DNA from: Mya arenaria
Lineage: Eukaryota; Mollusca; Bivalvia; Myida; Myidae
DNA: 64,000 nucleotides
Assembly (NCBI RefSeq): GCF_026914265.1
Contig: NC_069125.1
Span: 65,833,479 to 65,897,478 of the forward strand
Direction: 5' to 3'
Position numbers and translations under genes: made by a program. The notes below the pieces were generated by a model that searched no databases, was not told where the DNA came from, and saw only the letters and a list, made by a program, of their open reading frames with translations. Below, in pieces: positions 1-13,235 of this stretch. Numbering within the stretch: the first letter of the stretch is position 1; every line of letters begins with the position of its first letter.

Positions 1-3000
1 TTTTTTAGTTGAAATCTACACATATTCGGAAAAGGTAATAAGGGCAACCAAATTAATGCTATGGTTTGAAGATTCATTTCAAACCTAAAAAATAGACACT
101 ATGACTAGAACTGCCTTTACAACTCATTTTCGGAATTAAGTATTGATACACATAGTTTTAGAAGTATTAACGTAAAAAGGTGAACATATCTATATATGCG
201 ATTGCGAAAACTGTTTTAAGGTTCCTGAGAGGTAGCTCCAATTGACCAACATGATATTAAAACACGTATATACCCCAGGTTGTGAAAGAGTCCATAATAA
301 TATCATATACATGAAAAGGGGGAAGCAATTTAAAGGCGTATGTTAAAGGTCAATCGTGACAATTATGCAAATAACGGTCATGCAGTAATATGTTGTTCTA
401 AGACCATAAGCATTGTCCTGGAGATAATTTCTTACATGTCATTTGTACTGAACTATAAACAAAAACCTTATTTCTAGTAAACTAACGATATGAGAAAATT
501 AATCAATGAAAATGTACGTTTAGTTTAAACAATATTTTATTACAAAATTGTACAGACAGTAGGTACAAAACATGAACATGATGATTAATGGATTGGAAAA
601 CAAGTTAAATAAATTAGATTAATTCCTTTCCATGAAAAAGAAATTTACAATATAATATAATTTACAGCAATTTTGCATGTACACATACGTTTAAAAAAAT
701 ACATTGTCTACCAGTTCACATTGTTATCTTTTCCAAACAAAAATAGCACCAATAAAGTGTTTCAAAAACATAATAGATATCAAGGGAGTTATTTTTTGGA
801 ATTTGGATCTCACAGTAATGGTTATACAAATGTGTACATATAAATGGTAACAACCAGAAGTCGCATGGGGCATAATAGAATTTCAATAAAATACAACACC
901 AATAAACACGTTGGCTGGTAATATCAGCTTCTTTTTCTTGGCTATAAATCCATGTCCAAAACATGGTACAAACCAAAGTTGAGCAACCCTTCAATCATAT
1001 TACAAGTTTTGCAATTACTTTTAAGGAGTTAAAATTTTAGCTTATTGAAATATTTTAACATCTAAGTTGTTAACAAAATCGCGCATCAAGTATGGAATTG
1101 CACTAGGAAAGTCTTTAGCCCCTGAAAATGTAATCAAGTCACTCTATGTATCTGACTTTACGAAGCTTGAACGTTATGTTCGGCTTGAACGTTAGGTTCG
1201 TCTCGCGGATATGATGTGTGAAAACTTAATAAGTTAACTCGGCGACAAGAACTGATGTGGCTCTGTTTGTTGGGATGGCATTATAATGTTACGAGGGCTC
1301 ATGTTTTCCCACAAACTATGTACTCAATGTGCACCACTACTTGTGAAAACGGTGATTATAGGTTACAGTTACTCTATACTCTTATTCTATACTGGCAAAA
1401 ACAGTTAATTTGGCTTTATCCCAGACATTTTTCAAAATCCAAGCATGTATGGCCCAGAACAGCACATACACGCTCACAGGTGTACTGCGAAGCTCCCTAC
1501 CAATATCCATCTTAATATGGTGAAGTGCGAAATCTCGAGAAGACATACGTCATCCGTTTCCTCACAAACACAAGTTGTCCCCAGGTCGGGCTATGTTTAT
1601 ATTGTCTTGCGTTTTCAGCTGAGGTCGACGTGCACCGAGGCTTTCCACCGAGACAAGTGGTAATGGACACACTCAGAATCCCATGCAATAGTGCAGAGTT
1701 CATTTACTTTTGTACTGGCGCGATTTGTCATGAACTTTCTCCATCGAGCATAAAAGCACACCAATCCATGCAGTCTGTAGATTTTTCCATAATGCGTTGT
1801 GAAAATAGACCTAGGCTTACACTCACAAAGGACCTCATACTTTTTATTTTATTCGCATTTGAAATAATTATGATGTTTGTTTCTCCATGTTTCTTGCTTG
1901 TTCGAATTCGTACTATCTTTAATACTTGCACGACAGCTTTCAATCAAACGATGTCGGTGACGAATTTCATTATATTTTTAAATGTACTCACTTTATTGAT
2001 GCTATAACACAATTATGTATAAAAAATGATGAATGAAACAGATGAAAAGAAATTAATAAAATTTAGTGAAGTTTTTTTTAAGTTTATACAGGATTATTTT
2101 ATAAATACACCAGCACTTACCTCAATTTTACTATAAATTGTTACAAATTTGTATAAAGATATTTATTATATTTGTCTTAGTTTACTCCAGAAGTCTTTTC
2201 CAAGTACTTACACAGCTTGACCGATTTAATTTTTGTATGTTTATTTGTTGTAAACCTCGTATCACATGTATTATATGTGCAGAGTGTATAATAAACTTTG
2301 AAACAGCTTTAATATAAACGACTCCAGTGCATTGCACATAAATAATCGATAAAATTGGCGAAGAAACGTCAAACATTCAGTAGGTATGCTGTAGAAACTA
2401 CATGCCATCTTCATTATGTTGTTCGGAGTTAATTTCTATTTACATCTTCAATTATAATGGAATTTGAAGAGTGACCGATTAGAATATTTTTACTTGTCTA
2501 CATATTGTTATTTAAATAAAACAAAGGCCTTAATGATTCCCTTAATATTTCTGTATTCATATATACACGTGCACCATGTCGGTTTCGCCGTAAATGTATT
2601 TTAAATAAACAGAAATTTTAAAAGCAAGCTCAATAAGTCATTAAACACATTAGTCAAAACATATGAGACACAACACATAGTGATTACACATATTTTAGGT
2701 CCTGTGTCATGTGTTTCTTGACTCTGAGAAGTGTTTCTGCTCGCAATATCACGTGAGCAATCCGAGGCATCATATGCAAAACCCAATCCTGAAACAGACA
2801 ACATCATAAAATTACTCAACATTCAAATATAAAACAACCGTTACCATTAAGCATAACAAAAATAAAATGCAAAAATAAATAAATAAATCTCGTACTTTTG
2901 AGGTTAATTTTGCAAGCGAACACATCTGAGTATCATATCCAAACAGTTTGCATGTTTAAGTATATTAGAAAATTGAAACATATTAATTAAACTAAACGGA

Positions 3001-3189
3001 CATTTATCCAATTTTGCATATAAATATAGTGGAATTAATGAAGATCTCGATGATCGAAAACAAAACAAAACATTATTTATCTGTAAAAAGGTGTGACAGT
3101 GTTGGGTTATGAATACGGCGACTTTTATCCTCACGGCTATTAGGAAAGGAATAATGGAGGCAATAACAATATTCAGCGCAGATCTTCAA
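1..3189. other. Gene-free AT-rich stretch
   Basis: I see no convincing exon here. Open frames are short or lack any recognisable protein pattern, including a 160-codon frame at 1525-2007 on the plus strand. The only clear local structure is an 18-bp direct duplication at 1165-1182 and 1183-1200 (GCTTGAACGTTANGTTCG). The stretch is probably intergenic. Confidence 0.5.
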
Positions 3190-4134
3190 CAAGAGCTGTC
3201 ACAGAGACAGCGCGCTCGACTATTCCGCCGCTTTTCATTGTAAGGATTGAAAAGGTTTGCATGCATGGATCACTGTTAGATTAGATTTCAATGCAATACA
3301 TGATGTGCTTAGACATTACCATCAATGTATTAACATGAAACATTTTAACCATATTTTTTAGTCTAATAATAAAGGGCCATTATTTGCAAAATACAGTTAT
3401 CTAACTTGGTTATTCAATTACGTTAGGTGGTTGAATACCATTGTATAAAGTCTCAATGCAATACATCAAGTAATTGCTGAGATATTATCCTATGTGTGCT
3501 ATTTAACATGCAAGACCTTAACCAGAATTTAGTCGCATAATAAAGGGGCAAAAATTATATAATATGAAAGATAGAGTTATCTTACTTGATTAAAGAAGAA
3601 GGTTAAATGGTTGGGAGCCTGTGTGTAAAGTTTCAATGCAATACATGATGTATTCGCTGAGGTATTGACTTAAAAGTGGTAACAAGCAAAACCTTAACCA
3701 GAATTTCTATGTCTAAAAAGGGGCCATTATTTGAATATAATACAAACTAGAGTTATCTAACTTGGGTAATTAAGTAGGTTGGATGGTTGAGTATCATTGT
3801 ATAAAGTCTTAATTCAATACCCCAAGTAGTTGCTGAGATATTTACCTATGTGTGCTTACATGCAAAACTTTAACCAGAATTTCTAAATTGAATAAAAAAG
3901 GGCAATTATTATCATTAAATGCAAACAAGGGTTATCTTACTTGGTTAATTAAGTAGGATGGATGGTTGAGTACCATTATATCAAGTCTCAATGCAATACC
4001 TCAAGTAGTTGCTGAGATATTAACCTATGTGTTCTTGCATGTAAAACCTTAACCAAGGTGTGACGCCAACGCCGACGCCGATGCTTGGGTGAGTAGTATA
4101 GCTCTCCATATTCTTCGAATAGTCGAGCTAAAAA
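3190..4134 (+). mobile_element. Composite repeat, family A copy 1 (CTCGACTATTC ends, internal array)
   Basis: The element begins CAAGAGCTGTCACAGAGACA and ends in a TTCGAATAGTCGAGCTAAAA-type terminus. Near the ends, CTCGACTATTC (3215-3225) is the exact reverse complement of GAATAGTCGAG (4117-4127), giving an 11-bp inverted pair. The interior is a degenerate tandem array of about 165-185-bp units, each with 'CAATGCAATAC' and 'ACCTTAACCAGAATTT' (array marks near 3288, 3452, 3631, 3808 and 3989). A GACGCCAACGCCGACGCCGA run precedes the 3' end. No coding capacity is visible, so it is probably non-autonomous. Related copies lie at 12424, 14511 and 40450. Confidence 0.75.
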
Positions 4135-6835
4135 TGTTAATCGACATGCTGTGAGTCTACCAGCACTAGAAGCGCTTTAATTTACCAAACGATGCGGGAT
4201 TTTCCGATTTTATTTTATTTCTCTTCATTTGAAGCAGGTTTGATTATACATGTACATCCTGTCTTGTCTAAAATAATAGACGTTCAAAACAGGATTAACC
4301 ATGTAAAAATAGTAAAATATTCCGTTCACGTGCAAATCCTGTCCTGACCGAACGAAGAGCGTAAAGGGAGAGCAATTGGATTGCAGTACGTGCTGAAACA
4401 TGGATTTCATCCCCAATCGTTGAGCCAGTTTATCGCGGATGACCGAATTAATTTTCAGTTTTATTTCCAGTTAAAATGCTGTAAATGCACATACATATTT
4501 GCATAAACCAATGTTGTTGATTTTTATTGTGGCCTGATATATGCTGCTCATCGCAACATCAAAACTTCCTATGTGACGGTCTTGTAACATAACAAGTATT
4601 AAATAGACCTGACAAGAAGGCGTATTGTTTTTTCAAAAATAAAATATGAACGACTCAAGAAAGAAATTGATAAATTGATAAAAAAAATGAAATTCGCACA
4701 ATCATAACACTCTTTACCAAACAACATTTTGTAAGCTGAATTATATTTAATACTATCAATTAACGGCAGGAAATGCACGCAAACAATGTGCGCTCCTTGG
4801 AATGAAACACCGTCCGTGCTAGGAAATAAGCAGGTTCATGTTTGAAGAACAAGTTACACATGTCTTTATACAGAAAGTTCACTTATACGAAAGCACATAG
4901 AATGAACTTTCGTAAAAGGGCATTTCCTGTCCATATCCTCTTTATATACAGCACACCCCCATTTAAGTTCTCCGAGGATGTGTTTCCTAAACCCAATTAT
5001 TTAAAATAAAAGGACCAAACATAAACAGATAATTATGTACAGATACCCCCAGTCCCTTAAAAGTATATTTTTATTTCAATACAGGAGAAAAAGAGTACAG
5101 AAATACGCCGGAAATGCGCCATTTCGGACTAGAAAATGTTTTTAAAAAACATCCCTGTCAACACTTTAAACCAAATTAATTTGGATTCTGAGGAAGGGGG
5201 CGAAAATCAAAATGTTACGCCCCTAAGTTACACCCCCTCTAAAATAAAATCCTTGAGCCGCCCCTGGTGTCGCCAATATTTGTTCTAGGAAAGGTCATTA
5301 TGACCTCGACATTTGACCCAAAATAAATACAGTTTTCATTGCCAGGTTTGATAGCATAGGTAAATCATATCACGTGAAAAGGTCAAGTGGAACGCCATCA
5401 TGGCGTTAATGACACCAATGAAAATATTTCTTGTTTAGAGCCGTATATGGTATTGTGAATCAAGCTATGGAAACCATTTTAAATAGTATTTATTTTCGGT
5501 TTGCACGTAAATAATAATAAGAAAAAAACTTCAACCCTGTTTAAAGTCGTAAGACATATAGTTCAAGACTAGTGAAACATGATCCTACATGCAGCACATG
5601 AATATACACAACTCGTACTTTTGTACTTATGCTATTTACAAGAGGCGTAAAGCTTAAGATTTAGAACACAAACTTAACAATTATAGACGGTGTGTACTTT
5701 TATTTTGGAAAACTAACATATATAAATTATAAATTTTCATCACCATATTCATATTTATTTTGACTCCATTTACTAAAATCTTCGGTCAGATTATTGAACA
5801 TTATCGTTATTTTGTAGTAAATAATATTAACTGTTGTGATGAGCGAGATATTAACTCCTTACATAAATACGTAGCATGCATGCAGTACAGTATAGAGTTT
5901 TTGAAGTAGAAACTATTTAACAGTTGTTTGTCTAAATTGAATGAAAATGAACTTTACAAAGATGTACAGACGTCGTAAAAGAATCTGTTTTCTTTCATGC
6001 TTTATGATGAAATATGGGGTTTAAACAGTGAAATAACAACAGTGAAAATATCAATTTGATATTTTCACTGCAAAATAAGAAGTGAAAATATCAATTTTCA
6101 GAACTACTTTTAAAATCCTTTGTTGTTACATGTACAGTACTTGCCTTATAAATTTAAATAAATATATAATTGGAAATTAACAACTTACCGTTTATTACCG
6201 GTTATCCCGTTTATCAAACATTTTACTGATCTTTGAAGCTGAATGTTCGAACATTTGCTTTCATTCCAAACAAATTACAGACAAAAACAACTGTTCGAAC
6301 ATAAATAAAATTTTATAGCATCATTCAAATGTATTTTGAACTGTTAACCGTTGGAGTACGTAAAATGAGCTTCCTGGAGAATTTACACAACAATTTACAG
6401 ATAGATCCGATATTTTTTACCCCACCCACATCTCAAAATGTGTCAACAAACTAGCGTGGCATATACTCTTCTGGAAAACAAACATTTTAAAGCGAAACAG
6501 ACTGGTCTCTGACAGTAAGATGACTGAATATTAACTTTCTATAAAAACACGCGTATATGCAGTCTTAAACTAAGAAGAATGGTTAAAATCCAATGAGTAT
6601 CCACATTTGTTTTGCTAACACATTTGACCTTCCAAATTTTCATTCTATAAATAGCGGCGTAGTAATTTGGTTAAAATAAAGTGTTTTCAATATTTTTTGG
6701 AACATTTGTGCACTAATAATACTTCATTTTTTACTGTTCATAAAGCTTTGCAAGAAAAAACGAGCGAATATTAAGCTATAAGAATGAATAGCAGAGAACT
6801 ATTTCTCAGCAAACCGAAAGTAGAAAAGTTGACAG
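4135..6835. other. Gene-free AT-rich stretch
   Basis: No exon or recognisable element is evident. The one exact structure is a short palindrome near 6042-6072, listed separately. Confidence 0.45.
6042..6072. repeat. Near-perfect 15-bp-stem palindrome
   Basis: CAGTGAAAATATCAA is followed after one base by its exact reverse complement TTGATATTTTCACTG. A third partial copy of the arm (GTGAAAATATCAA) follows at about 6081-6095, so a small repeat rather than a protein-binding site is the likelier explanation. Confidence 0.6.
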
Positions 6836-7187
6836 CTATAATTACATTCGGAACTCCTCGGCCATTTAATCGAAAACAACCTCGGATGTATATGGATGGT
6901 TTACACACTCAAAAAGTGGTACGTTTAAGTCCGCTGCAAGTAGATCGCGTAGTAATTTTATTTAGCAGTTAAACTTTGTGACTTAACTCTTGGGATTCTT
7001 CATTATGTTTGCAATAATACAATTCAATGACAATAAATTTAAACTTAGATCAATAAATACAACTCTAAAACACTACATTTAACTAATGATATAATTCAAA
7101 AATTTACGAACTACTTCAACAGATGTACCGGCATACATCCGAGGTTGTTTTCGATTAAATGGCCGAGGAGCTCCGAATGCTATAATT
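6836..7187. mobile_element. MITE-like element with ~47-bp inverted arms
   Basis: Left arm 6845-6891 and right arm 7133-7179 are near-identical inverted copies containing CTCCTCGGCCATTTAATCG and CCTCGGATGTAT. Similarity extends outward over the CTATAATT motif. About 240 bp lie between the arms and show no coding potential. A 62-codon frame at 6784-6972 simply reads through the left arm. The same GGCCGAGGAGCTCCGAATG motif recurs in a hairpin at 10939-10995. Confidence 0.65.
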
Positions 7188-7307
7188 ATGCATGCGGGGC
7201 GCTCCATGGGTAGCGGCGTAAAGCCCACCCTTTTCAAAAAGGGGGTAATTCAGAAATAAATAAAAAAACAAATAAAACTCCGAAAATAAGCATAAAAGAA
7301 ATAGAAA

Positions 7308-7455
7308 ATTTGTTTATTTCAGTGTAAGATTGTATTAAATTCACTCGTGATCATAAAAAAACTACATTTTCACTCCAGGCTTCGCCACTCGTGAAAATAT
7401 GTTTTTTCTATGACACTCGTGAAATAAAATACGATCTTACACTGAAATAAACAAA
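7308..7455. mobile_element. Hairpin MITE, ~148 bp
   Basis: Left arm 7308-7362 begins ATTTGTTTATTTCAGTGTAA and pairs with right arm 7401-7455 with few mismatches. The centre also has an inner stem (CATTTTCAC / GTGAAAATA), so the whole element can fold into one long hairpin. No target duplication was clear. Confidence 0.75.
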
Positions 7456-7802
7456 TATCCTCTATATACTACCATCTATGAATGTATGACGTTGAAATAC
7501 CAATAATAGACGCCAGTCGACAGTTTTAAGACATATGGCAACCGCTAATATGTCTTGTATACGCGCCTTTAAAGATAAAAAATCTTGCGCAAACACACTG
7601 CAAAAACGTAATTTTATACTATGTTTAATATGCATAATACTGTTTTGATTCACAATGTCAGAGCCTATAAATGCATGTTTCAAATTTGATAAAAAAACAA
7701 TCACGGCTTATTGTACAATTTTAAGACATATCGAACTCTGACATTAAAAAAAAAGATATCGTTATGTGTTTTAATTGCTATTTCAACCATTTAATCTATA
7801 CA

Positions 7803-9050
7803 CAAGAGGCCCATGAGGCCTTTGCTCTACTGGCATGGCTCTTGTGGTCATTTTTAATCCAGAGAATGTATGTATGGGTAAAAGGCAACAGACATATAGT
7901 TCACGTTTTTTGTTTGGGTTACCTGAAAACGTTGCACGTTCAACATCTGAGGACAGAAAGTGTTGTAAGCAGATTAGTTGTATGAACTAATTAATATGTG
8001 CCACGCCAAGGTCATCTGACAAAAATAAAAATGCTTTCAAAACTGTACTCATGGTCAAAATTTCATTTCTGTAGCTTTAAAAATAAAATAAAATGTCAAA
8101 AGGTCAAAGTCAAGGTCATCCGAGGATAACATTGATGCTTGTTTCCAAAACTGTACACATGGTCCAAATATCATTGCTGTAGCTTTAAAAATAAAAAAGG
8201 TCAAAAGGGGTGGGGCCAGCTTTGGCCCAAGGGTCATAATTTCAACTGTTTCGCTTGAGAGTCATCATATGATGTTCCATAACAAATATCAAAGGTATGA
8301 GCCTTGTGGTTTGAAAGAAGAAGATTTTGAAAATATTTCTTGAATAAGGCTCTAGGAAACTTGTGACCACGGGGCAGTGCTAGTTTTGACACCAGTGGCA
8401 TACTTTGAACAACCATGGTAGCAGACCACTAAATTAGTTCAATTTAAGTAAAGCAAACCTGTGAACCCCGGGGGATGGCCAGTAATGACCACAGGGGCAT
8501 AATTTGAACAAACATTTTCAAGCAATTGTGCTAAGATGGATGCGCGAACACACAAAAAGATTTTCAAACATTTCCCAATTTAAGTATTCCAAACCTGTGA
8601 ACCCTGGGGCGTGGCCAGTAAAGACCCCGGTGGCATAATTTGAACAAACATGTACCACCAATTTTGTTTAGATGAATGCGCGAACTACAGACACTTAGAG
8701 CCAATAGAGCTAAAAATGGCCTTTGGACTTTTAACAAGAACAAGGCAGAGTAATTCACAAAATCAACTGCAGAACTAAAAAGGAAGTTGTCTCCCTTTAA
8801 TCCTAGACTTGACTTTACATGTAAACTTGGCTAAAAATAGACAATTGCTTATGCAGACTTGGCTAATACAGGTTAGCTAAAAAAGCATTTTTTTAAACTT
8901 TCAATGCCCATAATCTAGGCATGCATGGGCGGATCGGGCTGGTTTTCGAAAAGAACCAAGCTCTGATGGATATCTAAATACTGTACAAGTTTCATGAAAA
9001 TCGGATAAAATAAATGCAAAATTATAGCCTCTTAAATGTTCACAATTTTT
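7803..9050 (+). mobile_element. Composite repeat, family B copy 1 (AAGAGGCCCATGAGGCC start)
   Basis: The start CAAGAGGCCCATGAGGCC and following text 'GCTCTACTGGCATGGCT' match the family B copy at 58722-60388. So do later segments such as 'AGCTAAAAATGGCCTTTGG' and 'CATAATCTAGGCATGCATGG'. The copy is divergent and its right end fades into the repeat array starting near 9050. No coding capacity is visible. Confidence 0.65.
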
Positions 9051-10020
9051 TTTCTAAGATTTGACATGGTCACCTTGTTTTTGATCCGATGCGACCTAGT
9101 TTCAAAGTAATCAAACATTTCATCGAGCAAAATATTCTAATCAAGTTTCATGAAGATTGTGGATATACTGTAACTGTTTCTTCCCAAGACTTCTCTAACA
9201 TTTCACCTAATGACCTAGTTTTCGACCCAGGAAAAACTCTTAATTTCTACCAAAATACCATCAAGGGGAATATTCTGACCACAGTTTAAACAAAGATTGA
9301 TCAATCAATGCCAATATTTGGTTACAGACAAGGTTTTTTTTCTTTCTTTTAAATGACTTAGTTTCTCACCTTTTAAGACTCAGTCCCAACATGTGAATGA
9401 TTTCATAAAGAGAAACGTTCTGATTAAGTTTTAAAAAAATGTATCAAATATATTGCCTCTAATACGTTATAAATATCATTTCGATGATTTTACCTATTAT
9501 ACCTATTTACCTCACAATATGACCCACTTTTGAAATACGATTCGATTTTATCAAGGGTAACATTCTGTTTGAACATAATCTGATTACCATGATGGTTCCA
9601 GACAAAAAAACCGAAGATTTGTCCTACTGACCTGTTTTTGTCCACATGTGACCCAGTTTTACATTTGCACAACAGTTCATCAAGTGGGAACATTCTGACT
9701 GAGTTTGGTGAATAATGGACCAAATATGATGCCTCCAGTGTATTTCTACGATTTGACTTAGTTGCCTAGTTTTTGACTACATGTGATCGACCTTTACAAG
9801 CGACTGAGACTGGTTAAAAGGGAACAGTATGACCAAGTTTGAACATCATAAAAACCAATCCTTACCGATGGTTCCAAACAAAAAATATAAGATTTGACTC
9901 AGAGACCAAAGGGAAACATTCTGATTAAGTTTAAATATTTGACCAAATATAATGCCTCTTTTAGTTCCAAATAATGTTTTGAGATTTGACCTAGTGCTCT
10001 TGTTTTAGCCCCATGTAATC
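9050..10020 (+). repeat. Degenerate tandem array (GACCTAGTTTTTGAC-type units)
   Basis: Diverged units of roughly 200 bp each carry a version of 'GATTTGACYTAGT...TTTTTGACC', 'TTTCATCAAG', 'GGGAACATTCTGA' and 'AAGTTTGA'. Several units are recognisable (near 9056, 9350, 9490, 9625, 9755, 9895 and 9980). Short frames inside (9089-9289, 9490-9723) are read-through of the repeat and not genes. Confidence 0.6.
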
Positions 10021-12423
10021 CCGAACAGAAAACAATCAGACTATCGGAAAAGTACCTCGAAATGTATTTTGAAATGCCAGTTCATTTCATAACCCAAAAT
10101 AGACCTGTAAAGTGTTCTTGTCGTCAATATATTAAATGAAGTGAGAACAGCAACGCAATGAGTTACGTAAACATATTTTGGAATCTTGCCAGAAGTTACT
10201 GAGTAATGTATTGATTATAAATTCGTATTAAACATTAAGCTATGATATCTGTATGCTTATAGTATGTTGTTAAAACCAAATTGTAACGGACGAAAAGTCG
10301 AACACCGATGGCTCATAACCGAACTTCAGTTTCAATGTTTAAATCCAATGTAAACTTATATAGAATCAATGGAAGGTGCCAGGAGGTAATAAACAAATGA
10401 TGACTTCTGTGAAAGTGATTAGAATTTGTTGGCGATAAAAAAGTACACTGGTAGAACTACGTGTAGGCGACGACCATGAAGTTTCAATAATAATTGCGTA
10501 CCTAGATTTTGAACAACATATTTCATAGTACAATTCTCCTAGATTTCAAAAAGACGAGCATTTACCCCAGTTTCAAGATGATAGCATCACAACAGAAATA
10601 CGACGTCGGATCGGCCACGACGTCGGCAATAAAAAAAGACGTATATCACTATTATTATCGGTCCTCTACGGAAAATTGGACATAAAATGGCCAACCTATA
10701 TTGAGGTTGTCAATGATACCAATTACTAAGGTACCGTTTCGAATAGAATGATCATACTCTACTGTAATGAATGAGAAATCGTTCTTGTGTGGATTCAAAA
10801 CTGTTTTACGCATGAATGGTATAGATCTTTGGATAAACCAGTATTTAAATGTGTTTCAAATGAGAATTCAAAACGACATTTGCTTACAAGCATTACTGAT
10901 ATGTTACCGAACAGTTTACGGTTGTCCTTTATCCAAGCATTCGCAACTCCTCTGCCATTTTTATGTTTTCGATAAAAATGGCCGAGGAGCTCCGAATGTT
11001 ATCCAAGTTAACTTTCAGTCCATATTATACGAATTGAAGCTGTAATCAAATTCAACGTGAAGAAAGGAACTGTTAATTTTGTAATTGAGGAGCTATCGAA
11101 TAATCCAATTTGATTATATTTGTACATGTACATGTTTCGATCTTATTCCAAGAAAATATGTTAAACGATATTATTTTACCTATCCGTATGTGTACAAGTT
11201 CATAAAGTTCAGTATTGAACTCAAGCAGAGACAAGACATGTTAAAGTGATCCTTTGTTTGCAAAAGAAGCTTTGTGTTTAAGGCGAGCAACGTTGAATGT
11301 GGAACTTCAACGTTGTTTCGGTTCATTACATAGTTTCAACATATTACTTATTTTCAAATTATTTTAGTTCAAATTTTGTATCAACTGTTCGTTCACGATA
11401 TTTGTGAGAACATACGTTGTTACGAAGCCAATATACAGTGTTAACGTCTTCATAAACTAAAGCGTCGACGTAAGAATACCGACAACATAGAAAATCAAAC
11501 CAACGTCGGTTTTCTGACGTCATGCCGACGTTTGAATACATCGTGTTTAGTCGGTTAATGTTATTATGTGAAACTATATAAAATATTTCAACTTCAGTGT
11601 TCGTGTGTGCACGTATTGTTCTATAAAATGTTTCTAAAATACTAGTTTAACTAGAACCCTAACGGAACGCAAAGTCGCAAACGTTGCAAAATGCAATTTA
11701 GAATTACAAAACAATATATTGCCTCTGGTACACGAAAGAGTGCAGAAGCCTATGTTGCAATGCGATATGAAATGCAATATTAACGTATGTGTTCGTGCGT
11801 ACATAGTGCACCATTCAATCAATAGATCTGTCGTTCTTGACAACAATGTCCGAGCCTTCTTACCTCACTACCTATAAAGGCATTAGCATTTGATTTTTCT
11901 TATGAACAATTTTATTAATGCAACGAGTTTGGATTGATTACTTTGTTTATTTACAATATTTAAATACTCATTGAACATTAACATTATTATAAATATACAA
12001 GTACATTAAACTCAATTCGAACTGATCGATCGTATTATGGTCAGATTACGTTGGGTAAATGGAAGGATTTGGTTATGGATTGGTCGAAACACGGTCGTGT
12101 ATATAAACAAAGTAAAATGAGCCTTGTCACGCTTACAACCTATCAACGCTTTCATTACAAATCACAACAGGCATTGTCACCAATTTAACATATATGTACC
12201 TTTGAAACAGTTTCAAATAATAGGCCGTCCTCTTCAATAAAAGTATAACACTTCTCCATACACGCTGTGCTCAGTTGGGCTAAAATGCATGCATGCACAT
12301 TACAACATATATTATAAATAAAGAAACCGTGCTTACAATGTGACCATGTTAATCAAGCAACTACAGATGTACTTTACTATTTATTCTATATAAAAGTGAT
12401 AATCTAAAACAAAATTATTTAAA
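10021..12423. other. Gene-free AT-rich stretch with one hairpin
   Basis: No exon was recognised. Scattered ACGTCGG-type motifs (near 10600-10625 and 11495-11530) and a hairpin at 10939-10995 suggest decayed mobile elements. Confidence 0.45.
10939..10995. repeat. Hairpin with GGCCGAGGAGCTCCGAA arm
   Basis: A 25-bp stem (three mismatches) closes on a 7-nt loop GTTTTCG. The right arm ATGGCCGAGGAGCTCCGAA is shared with the arms of the MITE-like element at 6836-7187, so this is probably a deleted relative. Confidence 0.65.
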
Positions 12424-13235
12424 CAAGAGCGGTCGTAAGACAGCGCGCTCGACTACGCCGCTTTGACTTACAATACAATAACGATGTAATAATACCAAGT
12501 TTGGTCTCTTTATGTCAAACCTAACTAAAATTATTTGATACATAAGGTGACTTTGATGCTGCCCTCCCACCAGCCCGCCCAAACAATGACGCAAGTCATT
12601 CAAATAACTTGATTTCCCATTATGAAAATGTGGTTAAGAATATACAAATATGCCTTTCAAAGGAAATTAAAAAAAAATAAAAAAATCAAGGGCCATAACT
12701 TATATTTAGGCTTAAAACGGAGTTATTTTTCTTGTTGTAAGATGGTCGTAAATAATTTTGAATTTTATTAAGTGCATTTAATGAACGGTATAGAAGTTTT
12801 TTTTATTAAAATCCCAACTTGCCCTTAACTTTTACTTGCCTAAAACTTTAACCTAAGTCAATCAGGGGCCATAACTTGTATTAAGGATATGGAGTTATGT
12901 AACCTCATTGGGTGATGGTCCTGAACAATTGTGTGAAGTATTAAGTCAATTGAATGAAGGGTATAGAAGTTATTAAACAATATCCCAACCTGCCCTAAAA
13001 CTTTAACCTAAGTTCCATAGTCAATCAGGGGCCATAATTTGTATAAAAGATAATATTGAGTTATCTAACCTCATTATGGGATGGCCCTGAACAACTGTGT
13101 GAAGTATTAAGTCAATTGAATGTAGGGTATTGGACTTATAAGTGAAAATCCCAACTTGCCCTAAAACTTTAACCGGACGCCGACGCTGGGGCGAGTAGTA
13201 TAGCCCACCTATTCTTCGAATAGTCGAGCTAAAAA
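12424..13235 (+). mobile_element. Composite repeat, family A copy 2 (diverged)
   Basis: It starts CAAGAGCGGTCGTAAGACAG and ends with 'GTAGTATAGCCCACC', then TTCGAATAGTCGAGCTAAAA, like family A. The interior array differs: units carry 'CAGGGGCCATAACTTGTAT' and 'CCCAACTTGCCCTAAAACTT'. The ends are thus conserved while the array has been replaced or has diverged. Confidence 0.7.

Noticed and set aside
1525-2007. 160-codon plus-strand frame, hydrophobic toward its end
   Set aside because: No recognisable motif, overlapping frames on both strands, and low-complexity AT-driven residues; most likely chance.
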